A DNA stretch of 64,000 nucleotides from Acinetobacter sp. ANC 3903 (GCF_002135315.1 NZ_NEGA01000001.1:124001-188000), one strand, 5' to 3'; numbered from the stretch's first letter, positions 8,057-17,323 are shown. The notes: generated by a model from the sequence alone, not told the origin. Numbers and translations: made by a program.

Positions 8057-8929
8057 TTATTCAACACCAATATTGCGAATATCCCAAGTCAAATCCCCTT
8101 GAATCAGGTACTGCAGCACAGTTTTTAAATTTTCTGCATTATTGCCACTGACATAGCACTCGATACGTAAGCCACGATTTTGATCTTGCTCAAATAATAA
8201 TTGATTCTTGATCAAAATACGGGCTGTTTGTCGTGCAACGGCCAGTCCAGAGTCAATTAATGTCAGTTTATGACCAAATATAGACTGAATTGCAGGTTTT
8301 AGGAAGGGATAATGTGTACAACCCAAAACTAAATAATCGGCACCCTGATCGACCACAGGTTGCAAAATTTCTTTTAAGGTGGTTAAACATGGTTCGCTCA
8401 TCTGTGCGCCACTTTCTACAAAAGGCACCAGATCCAGACAGGTCACAGGAATAACCGTCACATTGGCGGGAAGAGCAAAACGCTGTATGACGTCTTTAAT
8501 CAGCTGACCACGAAAGGTTGCAGGCGTGGCAAGCACAGCCACAGTTTTGGATTTGGTTTGCAGAACGGCCGGTTTCAGTGCAGGTACTAAACCTATAATA
8601 GGAAAATTTTCTCCATAATGATCACGTAAATAATCCAGACTGAATGCAGAAGCGGTATTACATGCTACGACTGCTACTTTACATCCTTTCCGATACAGCC
8701 ATTCAATGGCATGCGCGGTAAGCTCACGAATTTCCTGATCCTTACGCGGCCCATAAGGTACATGAGCAGTATCTGCATAATAAACAATACGTTCTTTGGG
8801 CAAATGTCTGGCAATTTCTTGCGCTATAGACAAACCACCTATTCCAGAATCAAAAATCCCGATGGGTGCATCAGCTTGGGCCTTGGGCATTGGGTCGATT
8901 AAAGGATAAATAGGATGAATGGCTGTCAT
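8057..8929 (-). CDS. murI: glutamate racemase
   Basis: A 290-residue enzyme making D-glutamate for peptidoglycan. The signature IGIFDSGIGGLS follows a ~20-residue N-terminal extension. The two catalytic cysteines are C90 (VACNTAS) and C204 (VLGCTHYPFL), and YADTAHVPYGPR is also conserved. Starting at ATG 8929 (AGTGGAA upstream) gives the extended form I remember from Acinetobacter MurI; an internal ATG at 8890 is possible. It is followed at 128 bases by the DUF4062 gene on the same strand. Confidence 0.94.
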   Translation of the reverse strand: MTAIHPIYPLIDPMPKAQADAPIGIFDSGIGGLSIAQEIARHLPKERIVYYADTAHVPYGPRKDQEIRELTAHAIEWLYRKGCKVAVVACNTASAFSLDYLRDHYGENFPIIGLVPALKPAVLQTKSKTVAVLATPATFRGQLIKDVIQRFALPANVTVIPVTCLDLVPFVESGAQMSEPCLTTLKEILQPVVDQGADYLVLGCTHYPFLKPAIQSIFGHKLTLIDSGLAVARQTARILIKNQLLFEQDQNRGLRIECYVSGNNAENLKTVLQYLIQGDLTWDIRNIGVE

Positions 8930-8977
8930 AGTTCCACTTTCAGCAGTTCAAGAAATCGGAAGATCAAAGCTTAAACC

Positions 8978-9589
8978 TCAGGTGCCTAATTGCAAGTGAA
9001 AATCGCCACTTTGTAGCGTTAAAATGGTTTCATTTTTGTCATTTTCAAGTAGCTGTCCCATTTCAATTAAATGAAAAAAAGCAGAACGTTGAATTAAGGC
9101 ATTGATGCCAAAACGCACATATACATAAGGACGCAATTCACTTTCATATTCACGCATAAACACGGGATGCGCCTGATCCATAATCACCACATCCTGTGTG
9201 GTCGTTATGAATTGAATATAAGTCTTTCCATCAATCTCGACCTGATCAACCTGATTGACAAATAAAGGCTCATCTTCTACTTCAATTTCAATCTGCTCAA
9301 CCGGGGTTTTTAAGTAGAACTTGTCCTGTTCTTTCCAAAGTACGGTTGAGAAAAGCTCAATCAAGGCTTGTCGTTTGATCAATTGACCTTCGTGCCACCA
9401 TTCTCCATTGGCTTTTACCTTCAAATCCATTGCACCACAATGCTTCGGGTTAAATTGGTCTAATGGGGGGATTGACCTTTTGTGACCGGCCTGTGCATCT
9501 TTTAAGTATTGTGCAATGTGCATTAAATTTTTATCATCGGGAATAGCTACTTTTTTCGTCGGATTTGGTGAATTATTTTGATTAATCAT
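8978..9589 (-). CDS. DUF1285 family protein
   Basis: A 203-residue protein. The start at 9589 (MINQNNSPNP) follows AGGG; the longer frame up to 9715 encodes a different-looking hydrophobic stretch and is probably not translated. Family landmarks are PPLDQFNPKHCGAMDLKVKA, GEWWHEGQLIKRQALIELFSTVLW and YLKTPVEQIEIEVED, matching DUF1285. The function of the family is unknown; structural studies of members suggested a ligand-binding fold. It is divergent from the ETF-QO gene and upstream of murI. Confidence 0.83.
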   Translation of the reverse strand: MINQNNSPNPTKKVAIPDDKNLMHIAQYLKDAQAGHKRSIPPLDQFNPKHCGAMDLKVKANGEWWHEGQLIKRQALIELFSTVLWKEQDKFYLKTPVEQIEIEVEDEPLFVNQVDQVEIDGKTYIQFITTTQDVVIMDQAHPVFMREYESELRPYVYVRFGINALIQRSAFFHLIEMGQLLENDKNETILTLQSGDFHLQLGT

Positions 9590-9773
9590 GACTAAAGACC
9601 CTGCTGACGGAAAAATAATATGATTCAGCCAATTGGCTAGATCAAGGTTTAAAACTATACTAGCCCACAATATAAAAGGCACGATACTAAAATTGTGTCT
9701 GGGCATACAGAACACTCATGGCAGCACCGGAATAATGACGGTCGCCACCTTCTAATGATATGAGGAATCCTAC

Positions 9774-11486
9774 ATGGAACACATCGAACGTGAATCGATG
9801 GAGTTTGACGTCGTCATCGTAGGTGCAGGACCGGCCGGTCTTTCTGCAGCGATCAAGATCCGTCAACTTGCAATTGAAAACAACCTGAACGATCTGTCGG
9901 TTTGTGTGGTGGAAAAAGGCTCTGAAGTCGGTGCGCATATCCTCTCTGGTGCTGTACTAGAGCCACGTGCGATCAATGAATTATTCCCTGACTGGAAAGA
10001 ACAAGGTGCACCTTTAAATGTTCCAGTGACCGAAGACAAGACCTATTTCCTGCTGTCGGATGAAAAATCACAAGAAGCGCCACACTGGATGGTGCCTAAA
10101 ACCATGCATAACGATGGCAACTATGTTATCTCGCTCGGCAACGTGGTGCGCTGGTTGGGTCAAAAAGCGGAAGAACTGGAAGTATCGATCTTCCCGGGCT
10201 TTGCCGCTGCTGAAATTCTGTACCATGCAGATGGTTCGGTGAAAGGTATTCAAACCGGTGACATGGGCATTGGCAAGGATGGCGAACCGACACATAACTT
10301 TACTCCGGGCTATGAACTGCATGCCAAATATACCCTGTTTGCTGAAGGCTGCCGTGGCCACCTCGGCAAGCGTTTAATTGCCAAATACAACCTCGATAAA
10401 GATTCAGATCCACAACATTACGGTATCGGGATTAAAGAGCTGTGGGAAATTGATCCTGCTAAACACAAGCCCGGTCTGGTGATGCACGGTGCCGGCTGGC
10501 CTCTTGCCGAGACCGGTTCTTCAGGTGGCTGGTGGTTATACCACGCTGAAAACAATCAGGTCACTTTGGGTATGATCATCGATCTTTCCTACACTAACCC
10601 GCATATGTATCCATTTATGGAAATGCAGCGTTGGAAAACCCACCCGCTGATCAAACAGTACCTGGAAGGCGGCAAGCGTATTTCTTATGGCGCGCGTGCC
10701 GTGACCAAAGGTGGCTTTAACTCGCTACCTAAATTCACCTTCCCGGGTGGCTCTTTAATTGGTGATGATGCAGGCTTCCTGAACTTTGCCAAAATCAAAG
10801 GCTCACATACCGCGATGAAATCCGGCATGCTCTGTGGTGAAGCAGTGTTTGAAGCCATTGCTGCCGGTGTGGAAAAAGGTGGTGACCTTGCGGTTGCACG
10901 TGTGACTGAAGGTGAAGATTTCTTCACTAAAGAATTGACGGCTTATACCGACAAGTTCAACAATAGCTGGCTAAAAGAAGAGTTATATAACTCGCGTAAC
11001 TTTGGCCCGGCGATGCATAAATTCGGTACATTCGGTGGTGGTGCATTTAACTTCATCGATCAGAATGTCTTTAAAGTGCCATTTACACTGCATGATCTTG
11101 TTCTTGACTATGCAGCACTAAAAACACAGGCAGCAGAAACCTTTAAGCCGAATTATCCAAAACCGGATGGCAAGCTGACCTTTGACCGCCTGTCTTCGGT
11201 GTTTGTATCGAATACGGTACATGAAGAAAACCAGCCGGCGCACCTGAAACTGACCGATGCCTCGATTCCGGTGAACGTCAACCTACCAAAATGGGATGAG
11301 CCTGCTCAGCGTTACTGCCCGGCGGGTGTGTATGAAATCATGGAAAATAACGACGGCTCGAAACGTTTCCAGATCAATGCAGCCAACTGTGTACACTGCA
11401 AGACCTGTGACATTAAAGACCCATCTCAGAACATCACCTGGGTAACGCCTGAAGGCGGTGGTGGTCCTAATTACCCTAACATGTAA
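9774..11486 (+). CDS. electron transfer flavoprotein-ubiquinone oxidoreductase
   Basis: A 570-residue inner-membrane-associated enzyme that passes electrons from reduced ETF (fatty-acid and amino-acid oxidation) to ubiquinone. The FAD motif VVIVGAGPAGLSAA is near residues 13-27. The EKGSEVGAHILSGAVL strand and the GDDAGFLNFAKIKG FAD segment are conserved, and the C-terminus has the 4Fe-4S cysteines (YCPAGVYEI, then CVHCKTCDIKDPSQNI). Length matches the family. A GAGG site precedes ATG 9774. It is single-gene; the etfAB genes are not in the window. Confidence 0.95.
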   Translation: MEHIERESMEFDVVIVGAGPAGLSAAIKIRQLAIENNLNDLSVCVVEKGSEVGAHILSGAVLEPRAINELFPDWKEQGAPLNVPVTEDKTYFLLSDEKSQEAPHWMVPKTMHNDGNYVISLGNVVRWLGQKAEELEVSIFPGFAAAEILYHADGSVKGIQTGDMGIGKDGEPTHNFTPGYELHAKYTLFAEGCRGHLGKRLIAKYNLDKDSDPQHYGIGIKELWEIDPAKHKPGLVMHGAGWPLAETGSSGGWWLYHAENNQVTLGMIIDLSYTNPHMYPFMEMQRWKTHPLIKQYLEGGKRISYGARAVTKGGFNSLPKFTFPGGSLIGDDAGFLNFAKIKGSHTAMKSGMLCGEAVFEAIAAGVEKGGDLAVARVTEGEDFFTKELTAYTDKFNNSWLKEELYNSRNFGPAMHKFGTFGGGAFNFIDQNVFKVPFTLHDLVLDYAALKTQAAETFKPNYPKPDGKLTFDRLSSVFVSNTVHEENQPAHLKLTDASIPVNVNLPKWDEPAQRYCPAGVYEIMENNDGSKRFQINAANCVHCKTCDIKDPSQNITWVTPEGGGGPNYPNM

Positions 11487-11584
11487 TGTTAGGATAATTC
11501 TTGCGCAGCAGTGCTGCTCATATCCAAACATGTAATTTGATTGTGGATGGTTTGGGCTTTGCTTGAACTATTCAAACAAATTAA

Positions 11585-11613
11585 AAAAATCCCTGCTTAA
11601 TGCAGGGATTTTT
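11585..11613. terminator. intrinsic terminator after the ETF-QO gene
   Basis: AAAAATCCCTGC (11585-11596) and GCAGGGATTTTT (11602-11613) form a perfect 12-bp stem with a 5-base loop. The A and T flanks make it usable in both directions, serving the ETF-QO gene and tusA, which converge on it. Confidence 0.88.
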
Positions 11614-11649
11614 ATTAGGCTTTGAGAAAGAAACCAACTCGAAATCCCT

Positions 11650-11907
11650 CTAACCTTTCTTGACCAAATAATGAAATTCTTTATTGCCGTTTTCATCTAA
11701 ACGTTCTTCCTGCAATAACAGCTCATGTCCCAAATGCATACAGAATTTTGGAATATCCCAAGAAGTCGAATTATCTGTTGCAAACACTTCAACCACATCG
11801 CCAGACCTGGATTTACGAATCGCCTGATGCAGCATCATCACGGGTTCAGGACAACGTAATCCACGGGTATTTAATTGAATGCTTGGAGTGACAGAGGGTT
11901 CAGACAT
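11650..11907 (-). CDS. tusA: TusA-family sulfur carrier protein
   Basis: An 85-residue protein with the TusA signature: LNTRGLRCPEPVMMLHQAIR, with the persulfide-carrying cysteine at residue 19 and the CPxP motif after it. The remainder (GDVVEVFATDNSTSWDIPKFCMHLGHELL) is the usual beta-alpha-beta sandwich. TusA accepts sulfur from IscS and passes it on for tRNA 2-thiouridine synthesis; partners TusBCD are not here. It converges on the ETF-QO terminator. Confidence 0.92.
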   Translation of the reverse strand: MSEPSVTPSIQLNTRGLRCPEPVMMLHQAIRKSRSGDVVEVFATDNSTSWDIPKFCMHLGHELLLQEERLDENGNKEFHYLVKKG

Positions 11908-12036
11908 CAGAAAACTCAGGTTTAAAATCTGCAGTTATTTTAGCATAAACATACAGGTCCGGTGATATACAAGAAAATGAAGGAGATAGCCTGGTTTTCT
12001 GACTCAATTGCCTGTGATTTAGATGAAGATTAGCGA

Positions 12037-12064
12037 TAGACAACTGTATTTTCTACGGTATGAT
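12037..12064 (+). promoter_or_regulatory. sigma-70-type promoter for corC-lnt
   Basis: TAGACA (12037-12042) and TATGAT (12059-12064) with 16-base spacing, 43 bases upstream of the corC ATG. Confidence 0.5.
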
Positions 12065-12107
12065 TAAAATTATGTATTTTAGATATTAAGAGTCTTTAGG
12101 AAAGATC

Positions 12108-12947
12108 ATGCACGAGGAATCAGGCCCGTCGTGGGGCATGCGCGGCTTACGCAAATGGCTGGGTACAGCACCCGAAACTCGCGACGAACTGCTAAAATTA
12201 GTACAAGATTCACGTCGTTTTTTAGAACCCGATACGGTTGCCATGCTTGAAGGCGTGCTTGACCTTCCAGCAACCAAAATTCGTGAGGTCATGACTCCGC
12301 GAACCGCCATGATCAGCTTACAAGAAGATGATCAACTGTTCGATATTCTGCATGTGCTGGTTGAATCTGCCCATTCACGTTTTCCTGTGTTTTCATCTGA
12401 TCAGCCGGATAATGTGGTCGGGATTTTATTGGCCAAAGACCTATTGCCATTTCTGACCGAGCCGACATCTAAAGTGGACATTCGCGCACTCATGCGCCAA
12501 CCGCTGTTTGTGCCGGAAAGTGCCCGTTCTGACCAAGTCATGCGGATGTTGAAAAACACCCAGACCCATATTGCTGTCGTGATTGATGAATATGGCACTA
12601 CTTCCGGCCTAGTCACGCTGGAAGATATTCTGGAAGAAATTGTCGGTGAAATTGAAGATGAACACGACAAGGTGGATGAAGAAGCCCAGTACATTATTCC
12701 CGATAATGACCCACACACGGCGAATACCTGGCTTGTTCAAGCACTTACACCAATTGAACACTTTAACAATGTTTTAGATGCTGATTTTTCCGATGATGAA
12801 GTAGAAACTGTCGGCGGTTTATTGCTTCAAGAAATGGGTTTAGTCAGCGATTTACAAGGTCAAGTGATTGAACTTGAAAATTGGGAATTTACCATTGTAG
12901 AAGCAGATGCACGTACTATTCATCTGATTCGAGCTGTCCGTAAATGA
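12108..12947 (+). CDS. corC: CorC/YbeX-type CBS domain protein
   Basis: A 279-residue soluble protein with two CBS domains (about residues 65-185: IREVMTPRTAMISL and VDIRALMRQPLFVPE begin the two units) and a C-terminal CorC_HlyC domain (GGLLLQEMG..GQVIELENWEFTIVEADARTI, quoted in parts). The loop VVIDEYGTTSGLVTLEDILEE is the family hallmark. E. coli YbeX/CorC is linked to magnesium efflux and ribosome metabolism. It overlaps lnt by four bases (ATGA), the same ybeX-lnt pairing as in enterics. AGGAAAG precedes the start. Confidence 0.93.
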   Translation: MHEESGPSWGMRGLRKWLGTAPETRDELLKLVQDSRRFLEPDTVAMLEGVLDLPATKIREVMTPRTAMISLQEDDQLFDILHVLVESAHSRFPVFSSDQPDNVVGILLAKDLLPFLTEPTSKVDIRALMRQPLFVPESARSDQVMRMLKNTQTHIAVVIDEYGTTSGLVTLEDILEEIVGEIEDEHDKVDEEAQYIIPDNDPHTANTWLVQALTPIEHFNNVLDADFSDDEVETVGGLLLQEMGLVSDLQGQVIELENWEFTIVEADARTIHLIRAVRK

Positions 12948-14503
12948 GAACTTACTTTGATAAGCTGTTAAATTCATCTCAACAACAAAAGCAGCTCCCT
13001 TTTATTTATCCCTTTTTAATTTCGTTATTTTCAGGTGCCATGTTCAGTTTTGCGCTGGCACCTTATTATTACTGGTGGTTGGCACTGCTGTCCCCAGCTC
13101 TGCTCTATGCTTCACTACGTAAGCGCTCAGCAAAGCAGGCTTTTGGCATTGGCTGGGCCTATGGCTTTGGTTTATGGTTTGTTGGCGCATTCTGGCTGTA
13201 TACCTCAATCCACGTTTATGGTGATACCAGTGCCTTTCTAAGTATACTGATGATTGCTTTTATGGCCTTGGTGATGGGGTTGTTTACCGCCTTGCAAACC
13301 TGGATCTATCGTCGCTTTTTCCCGGAAACACCGCTGACTTTTGCGCCGCTCTGGGTGTTTTTTGAATGGGCAAAAACCTGGGTATTTACCGGTTTCCCCT
13401 GGTTATTTGCAGGGTATGCTTTTACCGAGCGCTTCCTAGATAACTATGCGCCACTGTTTGGGATCTTCGGTGTCTCGTTTGTAGTGATTATCTTAGCCTG
13501 TGCGCTGGTGGAAATCCTGAATAAACGCATGTTCTGGATTATTCCTTCTGCCCTGATACTGCTGGGCGCTTGGGGTGCTTCCTACCTTCAGTTTGTGGAA
13601 CAAAAAAATGAGAAGCCGCTTTCCGTTTCATTAATTCAGGGCAACATTCCACAAGACCTGAAATGGCTAACAGAGTATCAAGTCAAAACCTTGATGATCT
13701 ATGCCAATTTAAGCCGGACTGAATGGGGACGCGATCTGATTGTCTGGCCGGAATCTTCAATTCCCATGTTCCAGACCGATATCGAACCTTTCCTTGATGC
13801 CATGAAAGTTCAGGCAGAAAAATCTGGAACGGCTTGGGTCACCGGCCTTCCTTATTGGGATTTGAAAGAATCCAAAAATGAACAACACCCGATGTATTAC
13901 AACAGCATTATGGCAATCGGTGATGAATCGGAAGGCTTGTATAAAAAGCAACGTCTGGTTCCTTTTGGTGAATATGTGCCTTTATCTGGCTGGCTCAGTT
14001 GGGTACTGCCAGCATTGCAAAATGACCCTTCCATGAGTGGTTTTTCTCGTGGTGCCCGTGACCAAAAACCATTAGACGTAAAAAATCATGCACTGGGTGC
14101 AGCCATCTGTTATGAAGTGGCTTATCCGAACCTGACCCGTCGTAATGCGAGTCAAAGCGATTATCTGGTGACTGTCTCTAATGATGCCTGGTTTACCGGC
14201 ACTGCTGGCCCTTGGCAACATTTACAAATGGTGCAAATGCGCGCCAAAGAAAATGGCCGCTGGTTTATTCGTGCCACCAATACCGGTGTCACTGCATTTA
14301 TCGATCACAACGGGCATATTGTGAAACAGGCGCCGACCGATCAAACAGCGATTCTTCGGGGCGAATTGCCTGCCATGCAAGGTGAAACCCTGTATATGCG
14401 CTTAAGCGACTGGCCAGTACTGATTGTGTCGATCTTGTTATTACTGCTGGGTTGGCGCTTCCGTCCGCGTAAGGTAGATGTATCGTTTAAATCACGACGT
14501 TAA
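12944..14503 (+). CDS. lnt: apolipoprotein N-acyltransferase
   Basis: A 519-residue inner-membrane enzyme that adds the third acyl chain to lipoproteins. The N-terminal ~210 residues hold about six to seven hydrophobic segments. The periplasmic nitrilase-like domain follows with its Glu-Lys-Cys triad: VWPESSIP, the lysine in LYKKQRLVPFGEYVP, and GAAICYEVAYP. A last transmembrane segment (WPVLIVSILLLLLGW) precedes a basic tail. Start ATG overlaps the corC stop, indicating translational coupling. Confidence 0.96.
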   Translation: MRTYFDKLLNSSQQQKQLPFIYPFLISLFSGAMFSFALAPYYYWWLALLSPALLYASLRKRSAKQAFGIGWAYGFGLWFVGAFWLYTSIHVYGDTSAFLSILMIAFMALVMGLFTALQTWIYRRFFPETPLTFAPLWVFFEWAKTWVFTGFPWLFAGYAFTERFLDNYAPLFGIFGVSFVVIILACALVEILNKRMFWIIPSALILLGAWGASYLQFVEQKNEKPLSVSLIQGNIPQDLKWLTEYQVKTLMIYANLSRTEWGRDLIVWPESSIPMFQTDIEPFLDAMKVQAEKSGTAWVTGLPYWDLKESKNEQHPMYYNSIMAIGDESEGLYKKQRLVPFGEYVPLSGWLSWVLPALQNDPSMSGFSRGARDQKPLDVKNHALGAAICYEVAYPNLTRRNASQSDYLVTVSNDAWFTGTAGPWQHLQMVQMRAKENGRWFIRATNTGVTAFIDHNGHIVKQAPTDQTAILRGELPAMQGETLYMRLSDWPVLIVSILLLLLGWRFRPRKVDVSFKSRR

Positions 14504-14790
14504 ACTTTAAATTCTCTCTCCTTTTAGAATTTCGAGTTCGCAAGGGAGAGATTATTTTCTTAGAAATGAATTGCACGACTATACAAAGTAATTTCTTTTA
14601 AACTCCCCTCATCCTAACCTTCTCCCTGAGCCATATATGGCGCAAGAGAAGGAACTTTCAATAAATATCTAACTTGTTTTTTTGATCATTTCTTCAATAA
14701 TAAATTAAAGAGAAAGATTTTCTCTTTTTAAAAGATGAATACTACTTTACGCAAGGCGAGAGATTAAATTCTGCATATGCTTAATGAAAT
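14504..14790. repeat. intergenic region with REP-like imperfect palindromes
   Basis: Two hairpin-forming segments lie here. The first (about 14514-14551) pairs CTCTCTCCTT with AAGGGAGAG and may end lnt transcription. The second (about 14606-14654) starts with CCCCTCATCCTAACCTTCTC and has outer arms CTTCTC/GAGAAG around an inner 12-bp palindrome GCCATATATGGC. Its opening resembles a class of dispersed repeats common in gammaproteobacterial intergenic DNA. No gene is seen. Confidence 0.5.
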
Positions 14791-14820
14791 AAAAAACCGA
14801 GGCATTAACCTCGGTTTTTT
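14791..14820. terminator. intrinsic terminator
   Basis: AAAAAACCGAGG (14791-14802) and CCTCGGTTTTTT (14809-14820) form a 12-bp stem with loop CATTAA and flanking A/T runs, active in either direction. It lies 13 bases past the end of the small minus-strand membrane protein gene. Confidence 0.88.
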
Positions 14821-14833
14821 TATTCAATTGGTT

Positions 14834-15169
14834 TTATAACTGGGTGACCAGATAGGACACCATGACAGTTAAAAACAACATAGGAATATAGCGATAAATT
14901 TTTACTACCATGTGTTCTAAAGCTGAAGTCTGTTGTTGTTTTAAGTTGAGTACCGTCGCTTTTAAGGCAGACCAAAAGCACAATATAAATAATGCACTCC
15001 ATACATTGATTGCAAAAAAGCCCACCATAATCTGGCTACTTCCTTCGGTTGCATTCCATAATGTTAAAATGCCCTGACTCATGGGAAGCAAACTCAAAAT
15101 TAAAAGAACAGACTTGAGCATTGCCCAATGAAATTGGTTAATTTCATCCGATATTATGAATGCTTTCAT
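14834..15169 (-). CDS. small membrane protein of unknown function
   Basis: A 111-residue protein starting MKAFIISDEINQF at 15169, eight bases after GGAGAGA; a longer frame up to 15214 has no better signal. Three hydrophobic segments are visible: about residues 17-37, 48-68 (IMVGFFAINVWSALFILCFW) and 93-109. The loop between the last two is basic and glutamine-rich. I do not recognise a family. It ends just before a strong terminator and appears to be a single-gene unit. Confidence 0.65.
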   Translation of the reverse strand: MKAFIISDEINQFHWAMLKSVLLILSLLPMSQGILTLWNATEGSSQIMVGFFAINVWSALFILCFWSALKATVLNLKQQQTSALEHMVVKIYRYIPMLFLTVMVSYLVTQL

Positions 15170-15255
15170 TCCATTCTCTCCGACAAAACCTTTGCCATTC
15201 AGAACATTATGCAAGCTTTTGAATAAATAGAAAGTCTATTTCCATTCACATACAA

Positions 15256-15306
15256 TCATTATTGTAACTATCAAATATGGGAATAATTCTTATTATAACT
15301 ATCAAA
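15256..15306. repeat. two 20-bp direct repeats, 31 bp apart
   Basis: Copies at 15256-15275 and 15287-15306 match at 17 of 20 positions and share the core TAACTATCAAA. They lie 87-137 bases upstream of the 15169 start, an operator-like position. On the minus strand each contains TTGATAGTTA, which could also be duplicated -35 regions. Confidence 0.45.
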
Positions 15307-15371
15307 CAGCCAATATTATATAATTTTAATTAAATTCAATAACTTAATATATATTTATAATTAGGATTTAT

Positions 15372-15416
15372 TATCACTTCACTTAGTATTGAATAGCCAG
15401 ATAAAGTGAAGTGATA
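15372..15416. terminator. hairpin downstream of gspG
   Basis: TATCACTTCACTT (15372-15384) and AAGTGAAGTGATA (15404-15416) form a perfect 13-bp stem 36 bases after the gspG stop. The T run after it on the minus strand is poor, so it may be a protective 3' hairpin rather than an efficient terminator. Confidence 0.5.
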
Positions 15417-15451
15417 TATTTTATATCCTTAAAATAATTAAGGATTTTTAA

Positions 15452-15886
15452 TTAAGGCTGATAATAAATATCGGCATCTGTACCTTCACCGCCTTCTTTA
15501 CCATCGGCACCAAAAGAATATAAATCGAATGGACGACCTTCAGCACCGGGAATCACATATTGAATATCATTATCCCAACTGTCTTTTGGATAACCACCTT
15601 TAACATAACCACCCTGCATCCAGTTTTTTGCCGAAGCCGGCTGATTGACCAAAGCATCTAAACCACCATCCTGCATGGACGGGTATTTACCGTTATCCAG
15701 TTTATATTGATCTAACGCTCCGGCTACCCCTTTTAAGGTAATGGCTGATGTATCCACCTTGGCTTTTTCACCACGCCCCATAACATTAGGCACAATGAGG
15801 GCAGCCAATACTCCTAAAATCACAATCACCACCATGACTTCAATCAAAGTAAAACCAGTCTGCTTATTAAGTTGATTCCGTTTCAT
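15452..15886 (-). CDS. gspG: type II secretion major pseudopilin GspG
   Basis: A 144-residue pseudopilin. The prepilin peptidase site KQTG^FTLIEVMVV has cleavage after G11 and Glu at mature position 5, followed by the hydrophobic assembly helix. The C-terminal part matches GspG closely: VMGRGEKAKVDTSAITLKG, LDQYKLDNGKYPS, GYVKGGYPKDSWDNDIQYV and the FDLYSFGADGKEGGEG calcium-binding loop. It forms the periplasmic pseudopilus that drives exoprotein export. It lies 79 bases after gspF on the same strand; gspE and gspD are not nearby. Confidence 0.97.
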   Translation of the reverse strand: MKRNQLNKQTGFTLIEVMVVIVILGVLAALIVPNVMGRGEKAKVDTSAITLKGVAGALDQYKLDNGKYPSMQDGGLDALVNQPASAKNWMQGGYVKGGYPKDSWDNDIQYVIPGAEGRPFDLYSFGADGKEGGEGTDADIYYQP

Positions 15887-15965
15887 TCAATTTCTCTCAT
15901 TCATCTTGATACTTTAGAAAGTCTAATTCGCTTTCAACTATTCGAAGAATTTACCCTAGTTCTAT

Positions 15966-17171
15966 TTAAATCATATTATTCATATTCACGATTGGCAGCA
16001 TCACCGCAATAACGATTACCAGCACGATACTGGCCATCAATACCAACATGAGCGGTTCAAGCAGAGCCAGCAAAGTTGAAATGAGGGTGGTCACTTCCCG
16101 ATCCTGCATGGTCGAGGCACGTGCCAGCATACGGTCCAGTTCCCCAGAGGCTTCACCACTTTTGATCATTTGTACCATCATCGGTGGGAAATAACCACTA
16201 CGCTCCAGTTGCGTGGCCAGGTTGCCGCCTTCGGTAACGCGTTCGGCTGCCAGATTAACCGAATCGCGAATGACCCAGTTATTACTTACCGCGGCACCAA
16301 TTTTAAGTGCATCTACCAAAGGCACGCCAGATTGGGTCAAAATGGATAAAGTACTGGCAAAGCGGGCGGCATTGATACCACGTGACAATTTACCCAATAA
16401 TGGCAATTTCAGGGTTAAGCGGTCAAATGCATAATGTCCGGCTGTGGTTCTTAAAAAGCGTAGCAGCACAGTAAAACCGACTACGCCCGCAACCAGTAAA
16501 AATGGCCAGGCCACCCGAATAAAGGCACTGGCTTTCATTAAGGCAACCGTGATCCACGGCAAGGCATCTTTACTCTGATCGAAAGTCTTGACGATGTCGG
16601 GAACGACATAGGTCATCAGCCCCATCACAATCGCAAAGGACATCAGCATCAAGATAATGGGATAAATCATCGCGCCCTGCACTTTCTTTTGCATGGCAAA
16701 GCGGTTTTCGGTGTAATCTGCTAACTGATCCAGAATTAAATCCAGATGTCCTGAGCGTTCACCCGCTGCGATGGTGGCAATATATAGCTCAGGCAAGCGC
16801 CCTGCTTGCTGCAAGGCATTGGCCAGTGAATGCCCTTCCATGACTTTTGAGCGCACTGACATCAACAGGTTCTGTACATGCGCTTTTTCACTTTGTTTGC
16901 CCACAGCCCGCAGCGCTTCTTCTAAAGGAATTGCAGCTGCCACCAGAACCGAAAGCTGCCGGGTAAACAAGGCCAAATCATAAGCGGTAATTTTTTTCTG
17001 AAACCAGCGGGTGGAATTTTGCTTGTCTTTTTGCTCGACAGGATCAACCGTCACAGGAATAAGCGCTTTGTCTCTGAGCTGTTGACGGATTTGACGTGCC
17101 GAATCACCCTCTAACACGCCTTTTTGCTGCTTCCCTGAAGCATCAATGGCAGTAAATTGATATGCAGGCAT
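15966..17171 (-). CDS. gspF: type II secretion inner-membrane platform protein GspF
   Basis: A 401-residue protein starting MPAYQFTAIDASGKQQKGVLEG, the standard GspF opening. Two T2SSF domains (about residues 65-190 and 270-390) each end in membrane segments; RQLSVLVAAAIPLEEALRA and TLSILTQSGVPLVDALKIG are the paired repeats, and a last hydrophobic helix closes the protein. It anchors the pseudopilus assembly platform. It is divergent from priA, with gspG downstream. Confidence 0.96.
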   Translation of the reverse strand: MPAYQFTAIDASGKQQKGVLEGDSARQIRQQLRDKALIPVTVDPVEQKDKQNSTRWFQKKITAYDLALFTRQLSVLVAAAIPLEEALRAVGKQSEKAHVQNLLMSVRSKVMEGHSLANALQQAGRLPELYIATIAAGERSGHLDLILDQLADYTENRFAMQKKVQGAMIYPIILMLMSFAIVMGLMTYVVPDIVKTFDQSKDALPWITVALMKASAFIRVAWPFLLVAGVVGFTVLLRFLRTTAGHYAFDRLTLKLPLLGKLSRGINAARFASTLSILTQSGVPLVDALKIGAAVSNNWVIRDSVNLAAERVTEGGNLATQLERSGYFPPMMVQMIKSGEASGELDRMLARASTMQDREVTTLISTLLALLEPLMLVLMASIVLVIVIAVMLPIVNMNNMI

Positions 17172-17323
17172 TGTGATGCTCTAATTTTCTAAAATTTGCT
17201 TCAGCGCTGTTGCGTCTGACCACCAAAATCATTCATATTCTTAGATATTCATGATTTGCTCACTCTAACATAACTCGACCTTTAGCACGACGAAATTTGA
17301 TCAGGACCATTTGACCCTTATTT

